Below, piece by piece: positions 1 through 8,081 of a DNA stretch of 12,411 nucleotides. Within the stretch, counting starts at the first letter, position 1, and each line of letters begins with the position of its first letter. Source of the DNA: Elusimicrobiaceae bacterium (GTDB lineage: Bacteria > Elusimicrobiota > Elusimicrobia > Elusimicrobiales > Elusimicrobiaceae). Where the stretch lies: NCBI GenBank assembly GCA_024405075.1, contig JAKSPG010000022.1, positions 1 to 12,411 of the forward strand. Direction: 5' to 3'. The notes under the pieces were generated by a model that saw only the letters and a program-made list of their open reading frames with translations, was not told the DNA's origin and did not search any database. A program made the position numbers and the translations under genes.

Positions 1-10
1 GATGTCAAGC
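1..10 (-). promoter_or_regulatory. Candidate -35 region of a gene left of the window
   Basis: Read on the minus strand this is GCTTGACATC, containing a perfect TTGACA. The same ten bases form the -35 region of the pilin gene that starts at 10550 (positions 10601-10610). It lies just beyond the terminator of the ileS operon and would drive transcription leftwards out of the window. The -10 and the gene are not visible, so this rests only on the ten-base identity and the position. Confidence 0.3.
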
Positions 11-27
11 TTTATTTTTCCACCGAC

Positions 28-59
28 AAAAAAAGCCCGCAAAGGCAATTGCTTTGCGG
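28..59 (-). terminator. Intrinsic terminator of the ileS-lspA-queF operon
   Basis: On the minus strand an 8-bp perfect stem (CCGCAAAG pairing with CTTTGCGG, positions 37-44 and 52-59) closes a 7-base loop. It is followed after GC by seven T (positions 34-28). It lies 25 bases past the stop codon of the last gene of the leftward operon, where a Rho-independent terminator is expected. Confidence 0.85.
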
Positions 60-83
60 ACCCTCACACAAATACAAAACGAC

Positions 84-797
84 TTATATAATTTGCTTTA
101 GCTCTAGCGGCAAGTCGCGCTTGGAAATGACTACCGCGGCGTGCGTGTTCGTCTTTTTGTCCAGCCCAAACACGTTAACCCGGTATCGTACAACCAGTTT
201 ACCGTCTTCTTCGCGCACGGAATCAATTTCAAACACTTTATCAGGCAAGTTACTGGTGGACTCCAACACCAGCACTTGCTGGGTGGCGAAATTCGCTTCC
301 GGGTAGTTGCCGCGCGCGCGGCGTTTAAACGTGCGATACTCCTCGGTGGAGGTAATCAACAACGGTTGGACCGGAGCCTCTATCAGCGAGATTTTACTGG
401 CCGGGGCCGTCTCGGCGGCAGCGGTAGGAGCCGGCGGATAGGAATCCGTCCCTACATTTATCGGCTCTTTGTCGGCGTTATCCGTGTTTTCTTGCGGGGC
501 AAATTCAGCTCCGGAACGGGAAATAATTTTTTCAACGCCGGACAATTCTAATTTAGTCAACTGCGAGGGCACTGTAATCTCTTTTGTTTCACCTTCGCTG
601 TCCACCTCCGACACGTCCTGTGGGGCCTGCGCGTTTTTCATATCTAACAGCAACACCGATTCCGTTTCAACCGGTTGCACCTCTGCCACCGGCCGACGGT
701 TTTTTTGCAGAACGTCCCATAGGCGCATGGTGGCAGCCCCCGCAAAAAAGACTACTACCAACACTATCATTGTACTCCAAAAAGATTTGCGGCTCAT
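84..797 (-). CDS. Membrane-anchored protein with possible PrcB-like C-terminal domain
   Basis: This is a 237-residue protein of unknown function. An N-terminal hydrophobic segment (about residues 8-24) after a short basic stretch suggests one membrane anchor with the rest outside the cytoplasm. Residues 35-140 are low in complexity, rich in Glu, Pro and Ala, and look like a disordered linker. The folded part is about residues 145-237 (LITSTEEYRTFKRR to the end). Its order, a helix after a TSTEEY-like start, then VLVLES and repeated beta strands ending in VVISKRDLPL, recalls the C-terminal domain of protease-complex subunit PrcB. That comparison is from memory and tentative. The ATG at 797 was chosen because it overlaps the queF stop as ATGA and directly precedes the signal anchor; an upstream in-frame start would add 26 residues inside queF. 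It is the last gene before the operon terminator. Confidence 0.75.
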   Translation of the reverse strand: MSRKSFWSTMIVLVVVFFAGAATMRLWDVLQKNRRPVAEVQPVETESVLLLDMKNAQAPQDVSEVDSEGETKEITVPSQLTKLELSGVEKIISRSGAEFAPQENTDNADKEPINVGTDSYPPAPTAAAETAPASKISLIEAPVQPLLITSTEEYRTFKRRARGNYPEANFATQQVLVLESTSNLPDKVFEIDSVREEDGKLVVRYRVNVFGLDKKTNTHAAVVISKRDLPLELKQII

Positions 798-1201
798 TTG
801 TTTTTCCCGTAACGTGCAGTAATTACAGAGCGCAAGCCGCCGCGCGGCGTAAACACACCCGTGACCGTAGCACATTTGGGCTTGCAGGCCTTTACCACAT
901 CGTCTAAAATTTTATTGGCGATATTTTCCATAAAAATACCCATATCGCGGTACTCCAACAAGTAATACTTGAGCGATTTAAGCTCCAAGCACAGTTTGTT
1001 AGGTACATACTCAATGGTAATCGTGCCGAAATCCGGCAGACCTGTTTTCGGGCAAACGGATGTGAATTCCGGCAGCTCGATTTTAATGTCGTAATCGCGC
1101 TTGTATTGGTTGGGCCAACATTGGATGGCCGGCAGTTTTGCATCCGCATTTTTGCGGGCATGGTCGGAAGTGTAACCAAAATCAATATCTTTGTTTTTCA
1201 T
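794..1201 (-). CDS. queF: NADPH-dependent 7-cyano-7-deazaguanine reductase QueF (short type)
   Basis: QueF reduces the nitrile of preQ0 to the amine preQ1 with NADPH, a cytoplasmic step of queuosine synthesis. At 135 residues this is the short single-domain type, as in Bacillus, not the long E. coli type. The nucleophile is Cys50 in FTSVCPKTGLPDF and the partner acid is Asp57, with the family motif ELKSLKYY at 73-80. Glu92 lies 42 residues after the Cys, the same spacing as Cys55 to Glu97 in B. subtilis QueF. The residue before it is Met91 where B. subtilis has His96, so the motif reads FME rather than FHE. The gene overlaps the ATPase stop and its own downstream neighbour by ATGA, so translation is probably coupled. 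tgt, a later step of the same pathway, lies elsewhere in the window. Confidence 0.93.
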   Translation of the reverse strand: MKNKDIDFGYTSDHARKNADAKLPAIQCWPNQYKRDYDIKIELPEFTSVCPKTGLPDFGTITIEYVPNKLCLELKSLKYYLLEYRDMGIFMENIANKILDDVVKACKPKCATVTGVFTPRGGLRSVITARYGKNK

Positions 1202-3147
1202 TTTATGTTTGATAACCTCATTGAATTTAATAAAATCAGCAGTACGATAATTACGTTACCACCCAACGTCCAGTAACCGTTGGCCTGCTGCCCAAAATAC
1301 CACAATAAAAACTCGGTCCACCCCACCGTACACACACCAGCCAACACGGCATTAAACCAACCGGTACGGCGGATGCTCTTATCTATTTTAAATAAATCAA
1401 CTAGCGCGTACAAGTCCTTGCGCGAGATTAGAATATCTACCCAGTTGTGATACGTATTTTTGCCGGATAAAAACACAATCCCTACGTCCGCCTGTAACAA
1501 GGCCACGATATCGTTAAATCCGTCCCCTATCATAATGACCTTTTTACCTAGCGCACGCAAATTGGTAATGATTTCGGCCTTGGTTTTGGGAAGCACGTTA
1601 AAATTGTGTTTTTCAATGCCGACTTCGCGCGCAATAGCGGCCACGGTCGGCTCGTTATCACCGGAGATAAGCAGCGGCTCTTTGCCCAGTTTTTTAAGGT
1701 ACGCTACACTCTGCGCGGCCCCGTCACGCAGGGCATCTTCCAACACGAAATAACCCAAAAACCGTTTCCCCAACGCTACACAAATAACCGTTTCCGCTTC
1801 CCGGTGAACCTGCCCGGGCACTTTAATACCCTGTTCTTCCAGCCACTGGGCCCGACCTGCCCAAACCGTCTCGCTCCCCAAGAGCGCCTTTACCCCAAAA
1901 CCGGGCAGTACCGAAAACGAATCCACTTTCTGCAACGCCGTGCGATGAAGGCGCGCGTATTTTAAAATGGCCCCCGCAAACGGACCGTCTACCCGCTGTT
2001 CGGCACTGGCCGCAACTTCCAGCAATTTTTTAAGTCCGGTTTGCGGATTAGGGTACACGTTACATACACTTAACTCACCATACGTAAGCGTGCCGGTTTT
2101 ATCAAAAAACACGGTGTCGGCTTGCATAAGTTGCGCCAGCGCATAACGGTTTTGTACCCGTATCCCTTTGCGTTTGGCACAGCGTAAAGCAAAAAAAGCG
2201 GGGAATTCCTCCGCAAACAATATCCCAAGCGGTGCCAGTCCAAGTATCACCAACAAATTATTTAGCTGTAATAAACGACAAGAAATATCCCCGTGGTAGT
2301 ATACAAACCCATACTGTGCGCCGGCTACCAGTAAAATAAAAAACAAAGTCCACGCAGCAAAGGTGTCTAAACGAGAGGTACAATAACTGCGGCGTAATTC
2401 GCTATTTTGCACGGCCGCCAAAATGGTAATCAGTTCGGCGTCTTCCAGGGTGCGGGTCACTTCCACATATACCGACGCCGTCTTGTTGACCGTACCTGCG
2501 TACACTTGTTGCCCGGTTATTTTATAAGCCGGCAGGGCGTTGCCGGTAATCAGTTGCTCGTCAATAGAGGTTTTCCCGTGGGTGATAATACCGTCGCAAG
2601 GGAAACGTTCGCCGGGGTTTACTTGTACAATGTCCCCACGATAAAGTTCGTTGGCAAACACCTTACGAACCTGACTCCCTACTAATCGGCGCGCTGCTTT
2701 GGGTAAAAAATCGTCTATTTTTTTAATATAAATGCGCGCCCGTTCCTGCTCGCGCACCCGCCGGCCCTGCGCCCAAAGCGAAAGCGTCAAAAAGGCCGAT
2801 GTATACAAGTATAATTCCGGCACGCGCTCCAACGCATAGTGCGTAAAAAAAGTGCGCAGCAGTACGGACGTAAATCCCGCCGCTACCGCCATACTCACCA
2901 ACAGGGATAGCCCTGCACGCCCGCGCCATAAATCTTTCCAGGCACTATACACAAAAATATCCGCACAAAATACCGTGTTGAGTAGGACCAAAATAAAAAA
3001 ACTTACACCCGAGTAATGAAACGCGAACGAAAAAAGCAACAACCACCATAAACACAGCGACAAACAAAACCGCCCCATAAACGCCCCCGACGGCCGCTGC
3101 ATAGCGGCCGATACGAAGGTAGAAGATTGCGGTTGTTTGCCTGCCAT
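1198..3147 (-). CDS. Degenerate P1B-like P-type ATPase, substrate unknown
   Basis: This 649-residue protein has the layout of a heavy-metal (P1B) ATPase without an N-terminal metal-binding domain. Four membrane segments lie at about residues 27-128, two at 262-315 and two at 595-645. The phosphorylation site DKTGT is present (Asp349), as are SGDN (495-498) and GDGFND (541-546), and the C-terminal NSMRL is typical of the family. Three signatures are changed. The metal-binding CPC in the sixth helix is Ala305-Pro306-Leu307; the actuator TGE is Thr-Gly-Asn (201-203); and the HP dipeptide of the nucleotide domain is Gly388-Pro389. Metal transport therefore cannot be assumed. The frame is intact over its whole length, so the gene does not look like a decaying pseudogene. 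It begins 5 bases after the lipoprotein gene without a clear ribosome-binding site and overlaps queF by 4 bases. It could transport something other than soft metals or act as a sensor. Confidence 0.9.
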   Translation of the reverse strand: MAGKQPQSSTFVSAAMQRPSGAFMGRFCLSLCLWWLLLFSFAFHYSGVSFFILVLLNTVFCADIFVYSAWKDLWRGRAGLSLLVSMAVAAGFTSVLLRTFFTHYALERVPELYLYTSAFLTLSLWAQGRRVREQERARIYIKKIDDFLPKAARRLVGSQVRKVFANELYRGDIVQVNPGERFPCDGIITHGKTSIDEQLITGNALPAYKITGQQVYAGTVNKTASVYVEVTRTLEDAELITILAAVQNSELRRSYCTSRLDTFAAWTLFFILLVAGAQYGFVYYHGDISCRLLQLNNLLVILGLAPLGILFAEEFPAFFALRCAKRKGIRVQNRYALAQLMQADTVFFDKTGTLTYGELSVCNVYPNPQTGLKKLLEVAASAEQRVDGPFAGAILKYARLHRTALQKVDSFSVLPGFGVKALLGSETVWAGRAQWLEEQGIKVPGQVHREAETVICVALGKRFLGYFVLEDALRDGAAQSVAYLKKLGKEPLLISGDNEPTVAAIAREVGIEKHNFNVLPKTKAEIITNLRALGKKVIMIGDGFNDIVALLQADVGIVFLSGKNTYHNWVDILISRKDLYALVDLFKIDKSIRRTGWFNAVLAGVCTVGWTEFLLWYFGQQANGYWTLGGNVIIVLLILLNSMRLSNIK

Positions 3148-3152
3148 AAAAT

Positions 3153-4136
3153 TTAACGCGGGAAGAAACGGCTGGCCTGCACCCGTTCGCGGCCTCTTTC
3201 GCTACGCATGGCACGAATTTTGGCATTGTAACGGGCTTTGTTGGCTGGATCCAGCTTGATAGCCACCATGTAATTGGAGGTAGCGGAAACAGGGTCCATA
3301 ACGGCCAACATATCACCCATTAACTCATAGGTAGGAGCGTATTGATTGGCCAGTTCCTTAGATTTAACTAATAGCCCCAACGCTGTTTCCTTTTCGCCGC
3401 GGCGGAACATCAAATCCCCCATGTAATAGTAGGCCAGGGCGTACGTTGGCTTAATGGAAACGGCTTGTTCCAAATCGGCATAAGCGTTGGCAGGATATCC
3501 CATTTTGATAAACGCGCGGGCACGTTCCAAATACGCGCGGGCATCGTCCGGGTGGGCACTAATTAAGTGCGACAAGTCTCCCGCTGCCGATTCATATTGC
3601 CCCAACTCGTACAAGGCCAGTGCGCGGTTGAGTAGCACCAACGGGTCTGTGGGACGTAATATGGCGGCCCGGTTAAAATCTACCAAAGCAGCTTGAATAT
3701 CACCCAAGCGGGAGTGCGCCAAAGCCCGGTTGACCCGGGCAGTAAAATAATCTGGCTCTATGAAGAGTGCATCGTTTAGATAATACACAGCCTGCATGTT
3801 GCGCCCCATATCCAAATATAGGGCCCCCATGTTGTTATATGGTTCCGCTACCCGGGGATTAGCTTCAATAGCGCGCTGGTAATCCTTCTCGGCGTTTCGA
3901 CGGTTTTTTTGCCGTTCTTTGGCGTCTTTAACAGGTAGCCGTTCCCACAGCACGCCGCGGTTCATCAGCGCAGCAAAGTTATTTGGGTTATGCTTGATTA
4001 CGCGCGAATAAATCTCAATTGCCTGGCGAAAATCTCCTTTAGAAGTAGCCAAACGCGCCTTTTTAAACAGGCGGTTCTCGCTACTGCAAGCCGTTAAACA
4101 TACAGCTACACAGACACAAAAAAACAGTTTCTTCAT
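3153..4136 (-). CDS. TPR-repeat lipoprotein
   Basis: This is a 327-residue protein. A basic, hydrophobic signal peptide ends in the lipobox LTAC (residues 14-17), so Cys17 should be lipidated and become the mature N-terminus. Ser at +2 fits outer-membrane sorting under the Lol rule, if that rule applies here. From about residue 22 to 312 there are some eight tetratricopeptide repeats with typical spacing, for example FRQAIEIYSRVIKHNP, YQRAIEANPRVAEPYNNMG and ALVDFNRAAILRPTDP. TPR domains bind other proteins, so this is probably an assembly or scaffold factor of the envelope, but no specific partner can be named. The start at 4136 was chosen because it begins the signal peptide, has a strong GGGAGG four bases upstream and overlaps the lspA stop as ATGA. 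An upstream start would add 18 residues before the signal peptide. Confidence 0.9.
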   Translation of the reverse strand: MKKLFFCVCVAVCLTACSSENRLFKKARLATSKGDFRQAIEIYSRVIKHNPNNFAALMNRGVLWERLPVKDAKERQKNRRNAEKDYQRAIEANPRVAEPYNNMGALYLDMGRNMQAVYYLNDALFIEPDYFTARVNRALAHSRLGDIQAALVDFNRAAILRPTDPLVLLNRALALYELGQYESAAGDLSHLISAHPDDARAYLERARAFIKMGYPANAYADLEQAVSIKPTYALAYYYMGDLMFRRGEKETALGLLVKSKELANQYAPTYELMGDMLAVMDPVSATSNYMVAIKLDPANKARYNAKIRAMRSERGRERVQASRFFPR

Positions 4137-4636
4137 TTTTCCTCCCGTTGGTGTTTCCAATGAGTTAACAACGAAATTACAAAACAGCACCCACCTAACG
4201 TAATAGCCGTATCGGCCACGTTAAAAACGGGCCATACCAAAAAATCCAAAAAATCTACCACGTAGCCTAGTCTGATTCTATCATAAAGGTTCCCCAGTGC
4301 GCCGGCCAAAATAAGTACACTGCCCCACTTGGCCCACACCCCTTGCGCACAGATTTCCTTCCAGCTGTGCAACAGATAGCCAATGATACCCAGCATTACA
4401 AAAATCAGCAATAAATTGCCGCCTTGCATCATACCAAACGCCGCGCCGGTATTTTCTACATAGTGCAAATGAAAGAACGGCCATACTACCACCGGGCCGT
4501 CTACCAAAAAAGTTTGGGCAAGCACTTTGCTGACCCGGTCCAACGTTAACACTGCTACTACCCCCCCGATAATCCCCGGGTTGGCAACGGCCCATGTACG
4601 GACGCGGCGCACGGCGTTAGACACGGACTGTTTCAT
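4133..4636 (-). CDS. lspA: Lipoprotein signal peptidase (signal peptidase II)
   Basis: LspA is an inner-membrane aspartyl protease that cuts prolipoproteins just before the lipidated cysteine. The protein is 167 residues, normal for the family. It has four hydrophobic segments and the conserved pieces LDRVSK (Asp33), VENTGAAFG (61-68), GNLYDR with catalytic Asp119, and FNVADTAI with catalytic Asp142. The start overlaps the end of ileS by 20 bases, and the ileS-lspA order is common in bacteria. The ribosome-binding site is weak (AGAAG abuts the ATG), which fits translational coupling to ileS; a GTG four codons further in is a less likely start. The next gene encodes a lipoprotein that LspA itself would process. 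Confidence 0.95.
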   Translation of the reverse strand: MKQSVSNAVRRVRTWAVANPGIIGGVVAVLTLDRVSKVLAQTFLVDGPVVVWPFFHLHYVENTGAAFGMMQGGNLLLIFVMLGIIGYLLHSWKEICAQGVWAKWGSVLILAGALGNLYDRIRLGYVVDFLDFLVWPVFNVADTAITLGGCCFVISLLTHWKHQREEK

Positions 4637-7433
4637 CTTCTGCTACCGTTAACCCTTCGCGCGAGAGGACTTCCTCGCAACGACCGCAAATATCGGTATG
4701 TTTATGGCTACCTACGTCCTCTTTCCATTGCCAGCAGCGGGCACATTTGGTCCCTTGAGCGTGGGTCACTTCCACCCCCAACTCTTTTCCGCCTTCGCTA
4801 ATTTCTACGGCGGACACAATGGCAATTTCCGGCCATAACGCCTGTGTTTCTTGTAAGAACTGCCGGGTAGCCGGATCGGACGTTTTAAAAATAACTTTCG
4901 CTTCCAGCGACGAACCAATCACACCCTTTTGGCGCGCTTCTTCCAACGTTTTTTGCACCAAATCGCGCACGCGGCGGATGTGGTTCCATTTTTCCTCCAA
5001 CTTCACATCCGGCACGAGCGAAGCATTAGCCGGCATATTGGACAAGAAAACACTCTGCGGCAAATCGCGCCCCAAAGCGGTTTTGCGCAATTCCTGCCAC
5101 GCTTCCTCGGCCGTAAACGACAATACCGGTGCCATCAGTTGCAAGAGTGTGATGACCGTCTCGGCCAACACGGTCTGCGCGCTGCGCCGCGCGGGAGACG
5201 AAGCTCCCAACGTATACAGGCGGTCCTTAGAGGCGTCCAACATAAACGAGGATAAATCCAAAATACAAAAATCAGTTAGCGCGCGCATGGCCCGACGGAA
5301 ATTAAATTCGCTGTATCCGGCATGTACTTCTTCTATCAGCGCGTTTAAACGGCCGAGCATGTACTGATCCATTTCAGCCAGTTCCTTGGCAGGGACCTTG
5401 TGCAAGGCCGGGTCGTAATCGGACAAATTACCCAGTGCGTAGCGTACTGTGTTGCGAATTTTTCGGTACGTATCAATCGGGCCGCCTAAAATTTCATCTG
5501 AAATACGTACATCGCCCTGGTAATCGCTAAACGACACCCACAAGCGCAAAATATCGGCCCCGTATTTATTGATAACGTCCTCGGGGTCTACCGCGTTGCC
5601 CAGCGATTTGTGCATCGGACGGCCTTGACCGTCGAGCACCATACCGTGTGTTAAAATGGTTTTAAAGGGAGCTGTACTTTCCAGCGTATAAGACGGAATA
5701 TACGAACTTTGGAACCAGCCGCGGTGCTGGTCGGACCCTTCGGAATAGACATCGGCCGGGAAGTCAAGCCCGCGGTCTTTCAAAACAGCGGCCCACGAAA
5801 CGCCGGAATCTAACCACACATCCAAAATATCGGTTTCTTTTCTAAACTCGTGGCTGCCGCATTCGCAGGTGTAATTTTCCGGCATGAGTTTTTCTACCGG
5901 ATCGGTAAACCAAAAATCGGAACCCTCTTTCATGGCGCGCGCTTTGATAAATTCAAACAGCTCGTGGTTTACTTGCGGTTTGCCGCACTTTTTGCAGTAC
6001 AATACCGCTACAGGTGTACCCCAAAACCGCTGACGCGACAGACACCAATCGGGCCGCAGACCAATCATGGAACGCATCCGTTCCTGCCCACCGGCTGGGT
6101 AAAATTTGACGTTCTGCAAATTATCCATTAACTTTTGGCGCAGGCCGTCCTTGTCGATGGACATAAACCACTGCTCCGTGGCGCGGAAAATAATCGGGTT
6201 ATGGCAACGCCAGCAATGCGGATAGCTGTGCACAATTTCCTGCTCTTTGATAAGCGCGCCCAGTTCATCTAATTTTTTAACCATTAAGGGGTTAGCCTTG
6301 AAAACGTGCATCCCCTCAAACACGCCCGCGTCTTTGGTATAACACCCTTTTTCATCCACCGGGCAGACGGTATCCAAGTGCCATTGCTTACCGGCCTGGG
6401 CGTCTTCTTCCCCGTGGCCGGGCGCAATATGCACCACACCGACCCCGGCATCCATGGTTACAAAGTCTGTCCAAATAACGGGATTTTCTTTATGAGAAAG
6501 CGGGTGATAGTATTTCATACCCACCAGTTTCCCGCCGGAGACTTTGCCGGCTTGCGTGCAATCCAGGCCCGTGTTTTTCAAAAATTCTTCAGCCAGTTTT
6601 TCCGCTACAATGTAGTATTCACCGGTTTTGCCGTCTTTCAAAATAGCGTAATCTTCCGTATTAGATACAGCGGCGGCGACGTTGGCGGGAATCGTCCAGG
6701 GGGTGGTGGTCCACACCGCTAGATTAACAGGCTTTGTATAGTCCAAATCGCCCAGTACTTTTTTATCAAATTGAGCCAGTTTAAAACGCAGGTAAATGGA
6801 CGGGGAAGACACATCTTTGTACTCCGTTTCCGCGTCGGCGAGGGCCGTTTCGCAATGTGGGCACCAGGTAATGGTCTTTTGGCCTTTATAGACGTAGCCC
6901 TTTTCAATAAGGTCCAAAAACGCGCCGACCGTAATACCTTCATAACGCGGGGACATAGTCAAATACGGGTGATCCCAATCGGCCTGCACACCCAAACGTT
7001 TAAAACCTTGGCGTTGTAAATCAATAAATTTAGCGGCAAATTCACGCGCGCGCTTGCGGAAAGCGGGCACGTCGGTAATGTGTTTTTTATCTTGTTTGAG
7101 TTCTTTTAAGAGAGCTTGCTCAATGGGCAGGCCGTGGCAATCCCACCCGGGCACGTACGGCGTGTAATGCCCGGTCATGGCGCGGGATTTTAAGATGATA
7201 TCCTTAATGGTTTTGTCCAGCGCGTGGCCGATGTGGATTTTCCCGTTGGCGTACGGCGGCCCGTCGTGCAATACAAAGTGTTTGCCCTGCTCGTTTTTTT
7301 TGAGCATAGCTTCATAGAGGTTAATGGACTTCCAAAAATCTAAAATTTTCGGTTCTTTTTGTGCGAGGCCCGCCCGCATCGGAAAATCCGTCTTGGGAAG
7401 TAAAACGGTGTGCGAATATTTGTTTTTTGCCAT
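4617..7433 (-). CDS. ileS: Isoleucyl-tRNA synthetase
   Basis: IleS charges tRNA-Ile with isoleucine in the cytoplasm and edits mischarged valine. The protein is 938 residues, usual for the bacterial type with a C-terminal zinc site. The class I HIGH motif is at 67-70 (GKIHIGH). The second motif, usually KMSKS, reads MHKSLGN with Lys609, so only its KS end is standard. The CP1 editing insertion contains WTTTPWTIPAN (241-251) and GVVHIAPGHGEEDA (332-345). WLDSGVSW and SDQHRGWFQSS follow. Four cysteines (897, 900, 916, 919, CARCW and CGRC) form the C-terminal zinc finger. The ATG at 7433 has GGAG nine bases upstream; a TTG five codons earlier overlaps that site and is not preferred. It is the first gene of the leftward operon, with lspA overlapping its end. 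Confidence 0.97.
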   Translation of the reverse strand: MAKNKYSHTVLLPKTDFPMRAGLAQKEPKILDFWKSINLYEAMLKKNEQGKHFVLHDGPPYANGKIHIGHALDKTIKDIILKSRAMTGHYTPYVPGWDCHGLPIEQALLKELKQDKKHITDVPAFRKRAREFAAKFIDLQRQGFKRLGVQADWDHPYLTMSPRYEGITVGAFLDLIEKGYVYKGQKTITWCPHCETALADAETEYKDVSSPSIYLRFKLAQFDKKVLGDLDYTKPVNLAVWTTTPWTIPANVAAAVSNTEDYAILKDGKTGEYYIVAEKLAEEFLKNTGLDCTQAGKVSGGKLVGMKYYHPLSHKENPVIWTDFVTMDAGVGVVHIAPGHGEEDAQAGKQWHLDTVCPVDEKGCYTKDAGVFEGMHVFKANPLMVKKLDELGALIKEQEIVHSYPHCWRCHNPIIFRATEQWFMSIDKDGLRQKLMDNLQNVKFYPAGGQERMRSMIGLRPDWCLSRQRFWGTPVAVLYCKKCGKPQVNHELFEFIKARAMKEGSDFWFTDPVEKLMPENYTCECGSHEFRKETDILDVWLDSGVSWAAVLKDRGLDFPADVYSEGSDQHRGWFQSSYIPSYTLESTAPFKTILTHGMVLDGQGRPMHKSLGNAVDPEDVINKYGADILRLWVSFSDYQGDVRISDEILGGPIDTYRKIRNTVRYALGNLSDYDPALHKVPAKELAEMDQYMLGRLNALIEEVHAGYSEFNFRRAMRALTDFCILDLSSFMLDASKDRLYTLGASSPARRSAQTVLAETVITLLQLMAPVLSFTAEEAWQELRKTALGRDLPQSVFLSNMPANASLVPDVKLEEKWNHIRRVRDLVQKTLEEARQKGVIGSSLEAKVIFKTSDPATRQFLQETQALWPEIAIVSAVEISEGGKELGVEVTHAQGTKCARCWQWKEDVGSHKHTDICGRCEEVLSREGLTVAEDETVRV

Positions 7434-7465
7434 GGTTGAAAACTCCAAAATTAAGGATATTTTAT

Positions 7466-7471
7466 ATTATA
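7466..7471 (-). promoter_or_regulatory. Candidate -10 box of ileS
   Basis: On the minus strand a perfect TATAAT lies in an AT-rich run 32 bases before the ileS ATG, with the GGAG ribosome-binding site in between. No good -35 stands at 16-18 bases upstream, so the promoter is tentative. The whole gap to the preceding pilin stop is 78 bases, too short for a T-box leader, and contains no clear terminator. Read-through from the dtxR-pilin pair is therefore also possible. Confidence 0.4.
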
Positions 7472-7511
7472 TAAAATTGGAGCCTGGCAGGGCGAGCAGA
7501 AAAGTTCCTTG

Positions 7512-8081
7512 TTACCACGTCCAAGATTCCCAATCTAAAAAATCACTGTGGCGACGCGCGCCGGCCGCATGGCATAATTTGCGACCCTGCACGGCATTTT
7601 CATCCAAGAAATCGCATAATTCAACCAGTTTATTTTCTTGTGGCATCCACACGACCCGATACATGGCAGGTAGCAGATCATTGGAGGATATGAACACGAC
7701 AAACGGTCCGGCGTTTACAATTTGAATTTTGTCGTATTGGGCTGTAATGTACCCGGTAGAGGTTTCGCCATCGGCGTTGCCGAAAGGATAAGGCGCCGGA
7801 GGGTAAGGGTGGGCAATCCCTTCGCGGTCTATGATTGACTCAGGCCTGGGCGGCAGTTGGATATCCAAGGCCTCCAAATCCAACGTAATACCTCCCTGGG
7901 CCAAATAATAGCGCTGGTATGCTTGTACCAATTTGCGTGTTATGTTTTGCAGGCGCATATAATGCACACGCGCCACGGCCACTTTGTATTGAGGCACCGC
8001 CACGGCGACCAAAATAGCCACTATACATACCACCACCAACGATTCCAGCAGGGTAAAACCGCTGCCCCATTTGTTGCTCAT
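7512..8081 (-). CDS. Divergent type IV pilin-like protein (prepilin signal)
   Basis: This is a 189-residue protein. Its class III prepilin signal MSNKWGSG is followed by FTLLE, so cleavage is expected after Gly8 with Glu13 at +5. The hydrophobic helix runs to about residue 30 (ending AVAVPQY). The stalk segment QRYYLAQGG matches the YYLANG of the two other pilins in the window, but the head is unlike theirs, with a proline-rich patch at 91-99 and cysteines at 156 and 170 that could form a disulfide. It may be a minor pilin or pseudopilin of a type IV pilus or type II-like secretion system; no assembly genes are nearby to decide. The ATG overlaps the stop of the metal regulator as ATGA and has GGGGGAAAG before it. 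It therefore appears coupled to that regulator, unlike the other two pilin genes, which stand alone. Confidence 0.88.
   Translation of the reverse strand: MSNKWGSGFTLLESLVVVCIVAILVAVAVPQYKVAVARVHYMRLQNITRKLVQAYQRYYLAQGGITLDLEALDIQLPPRPESIIDREGIAHPYPPAPYPFGNADGETSTGYITAQYDKIQIVNAGPFVVFISSNDLLPAMYRVVWMPQENKLVELCDFLDENAVQGRKLCHAAGARRHSDFLDWESWTW

Noticed and set aside
49..907. Several plus-strand open frames opposite the PrcB-like gene and queF
   Set aside because: They have no ribosome-binding sites or recognisable domains and lie antisense to well-supported overlapping genes of the leftward operon.
1198..3147. Calling the P-type ATPase a copper or zinc exporter (CopA/ZntA)
   Set aside because: The CPC motif and the N-terminal metal-binding domain that would support this are missing.
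4819..6722. Long plus-strand open frames opposite ileS
   Set aside because: They are antisense shadows of a strongly conserved synthetase; their translations are rich in Arg and Cys and show no known motif.
7478..7500. Possible terminator between the pilin stop and ileS (GCC and GGC repeats)
   Set aside because: The stem is only about 3 bp and no T tract follows it on the minus strand.
7434..7511. T-box or riboswitch leader before ileS
   Set aside because: The gap is only 78 bases and lacks T-box conserved elements and a terminator/antiterminator pair.
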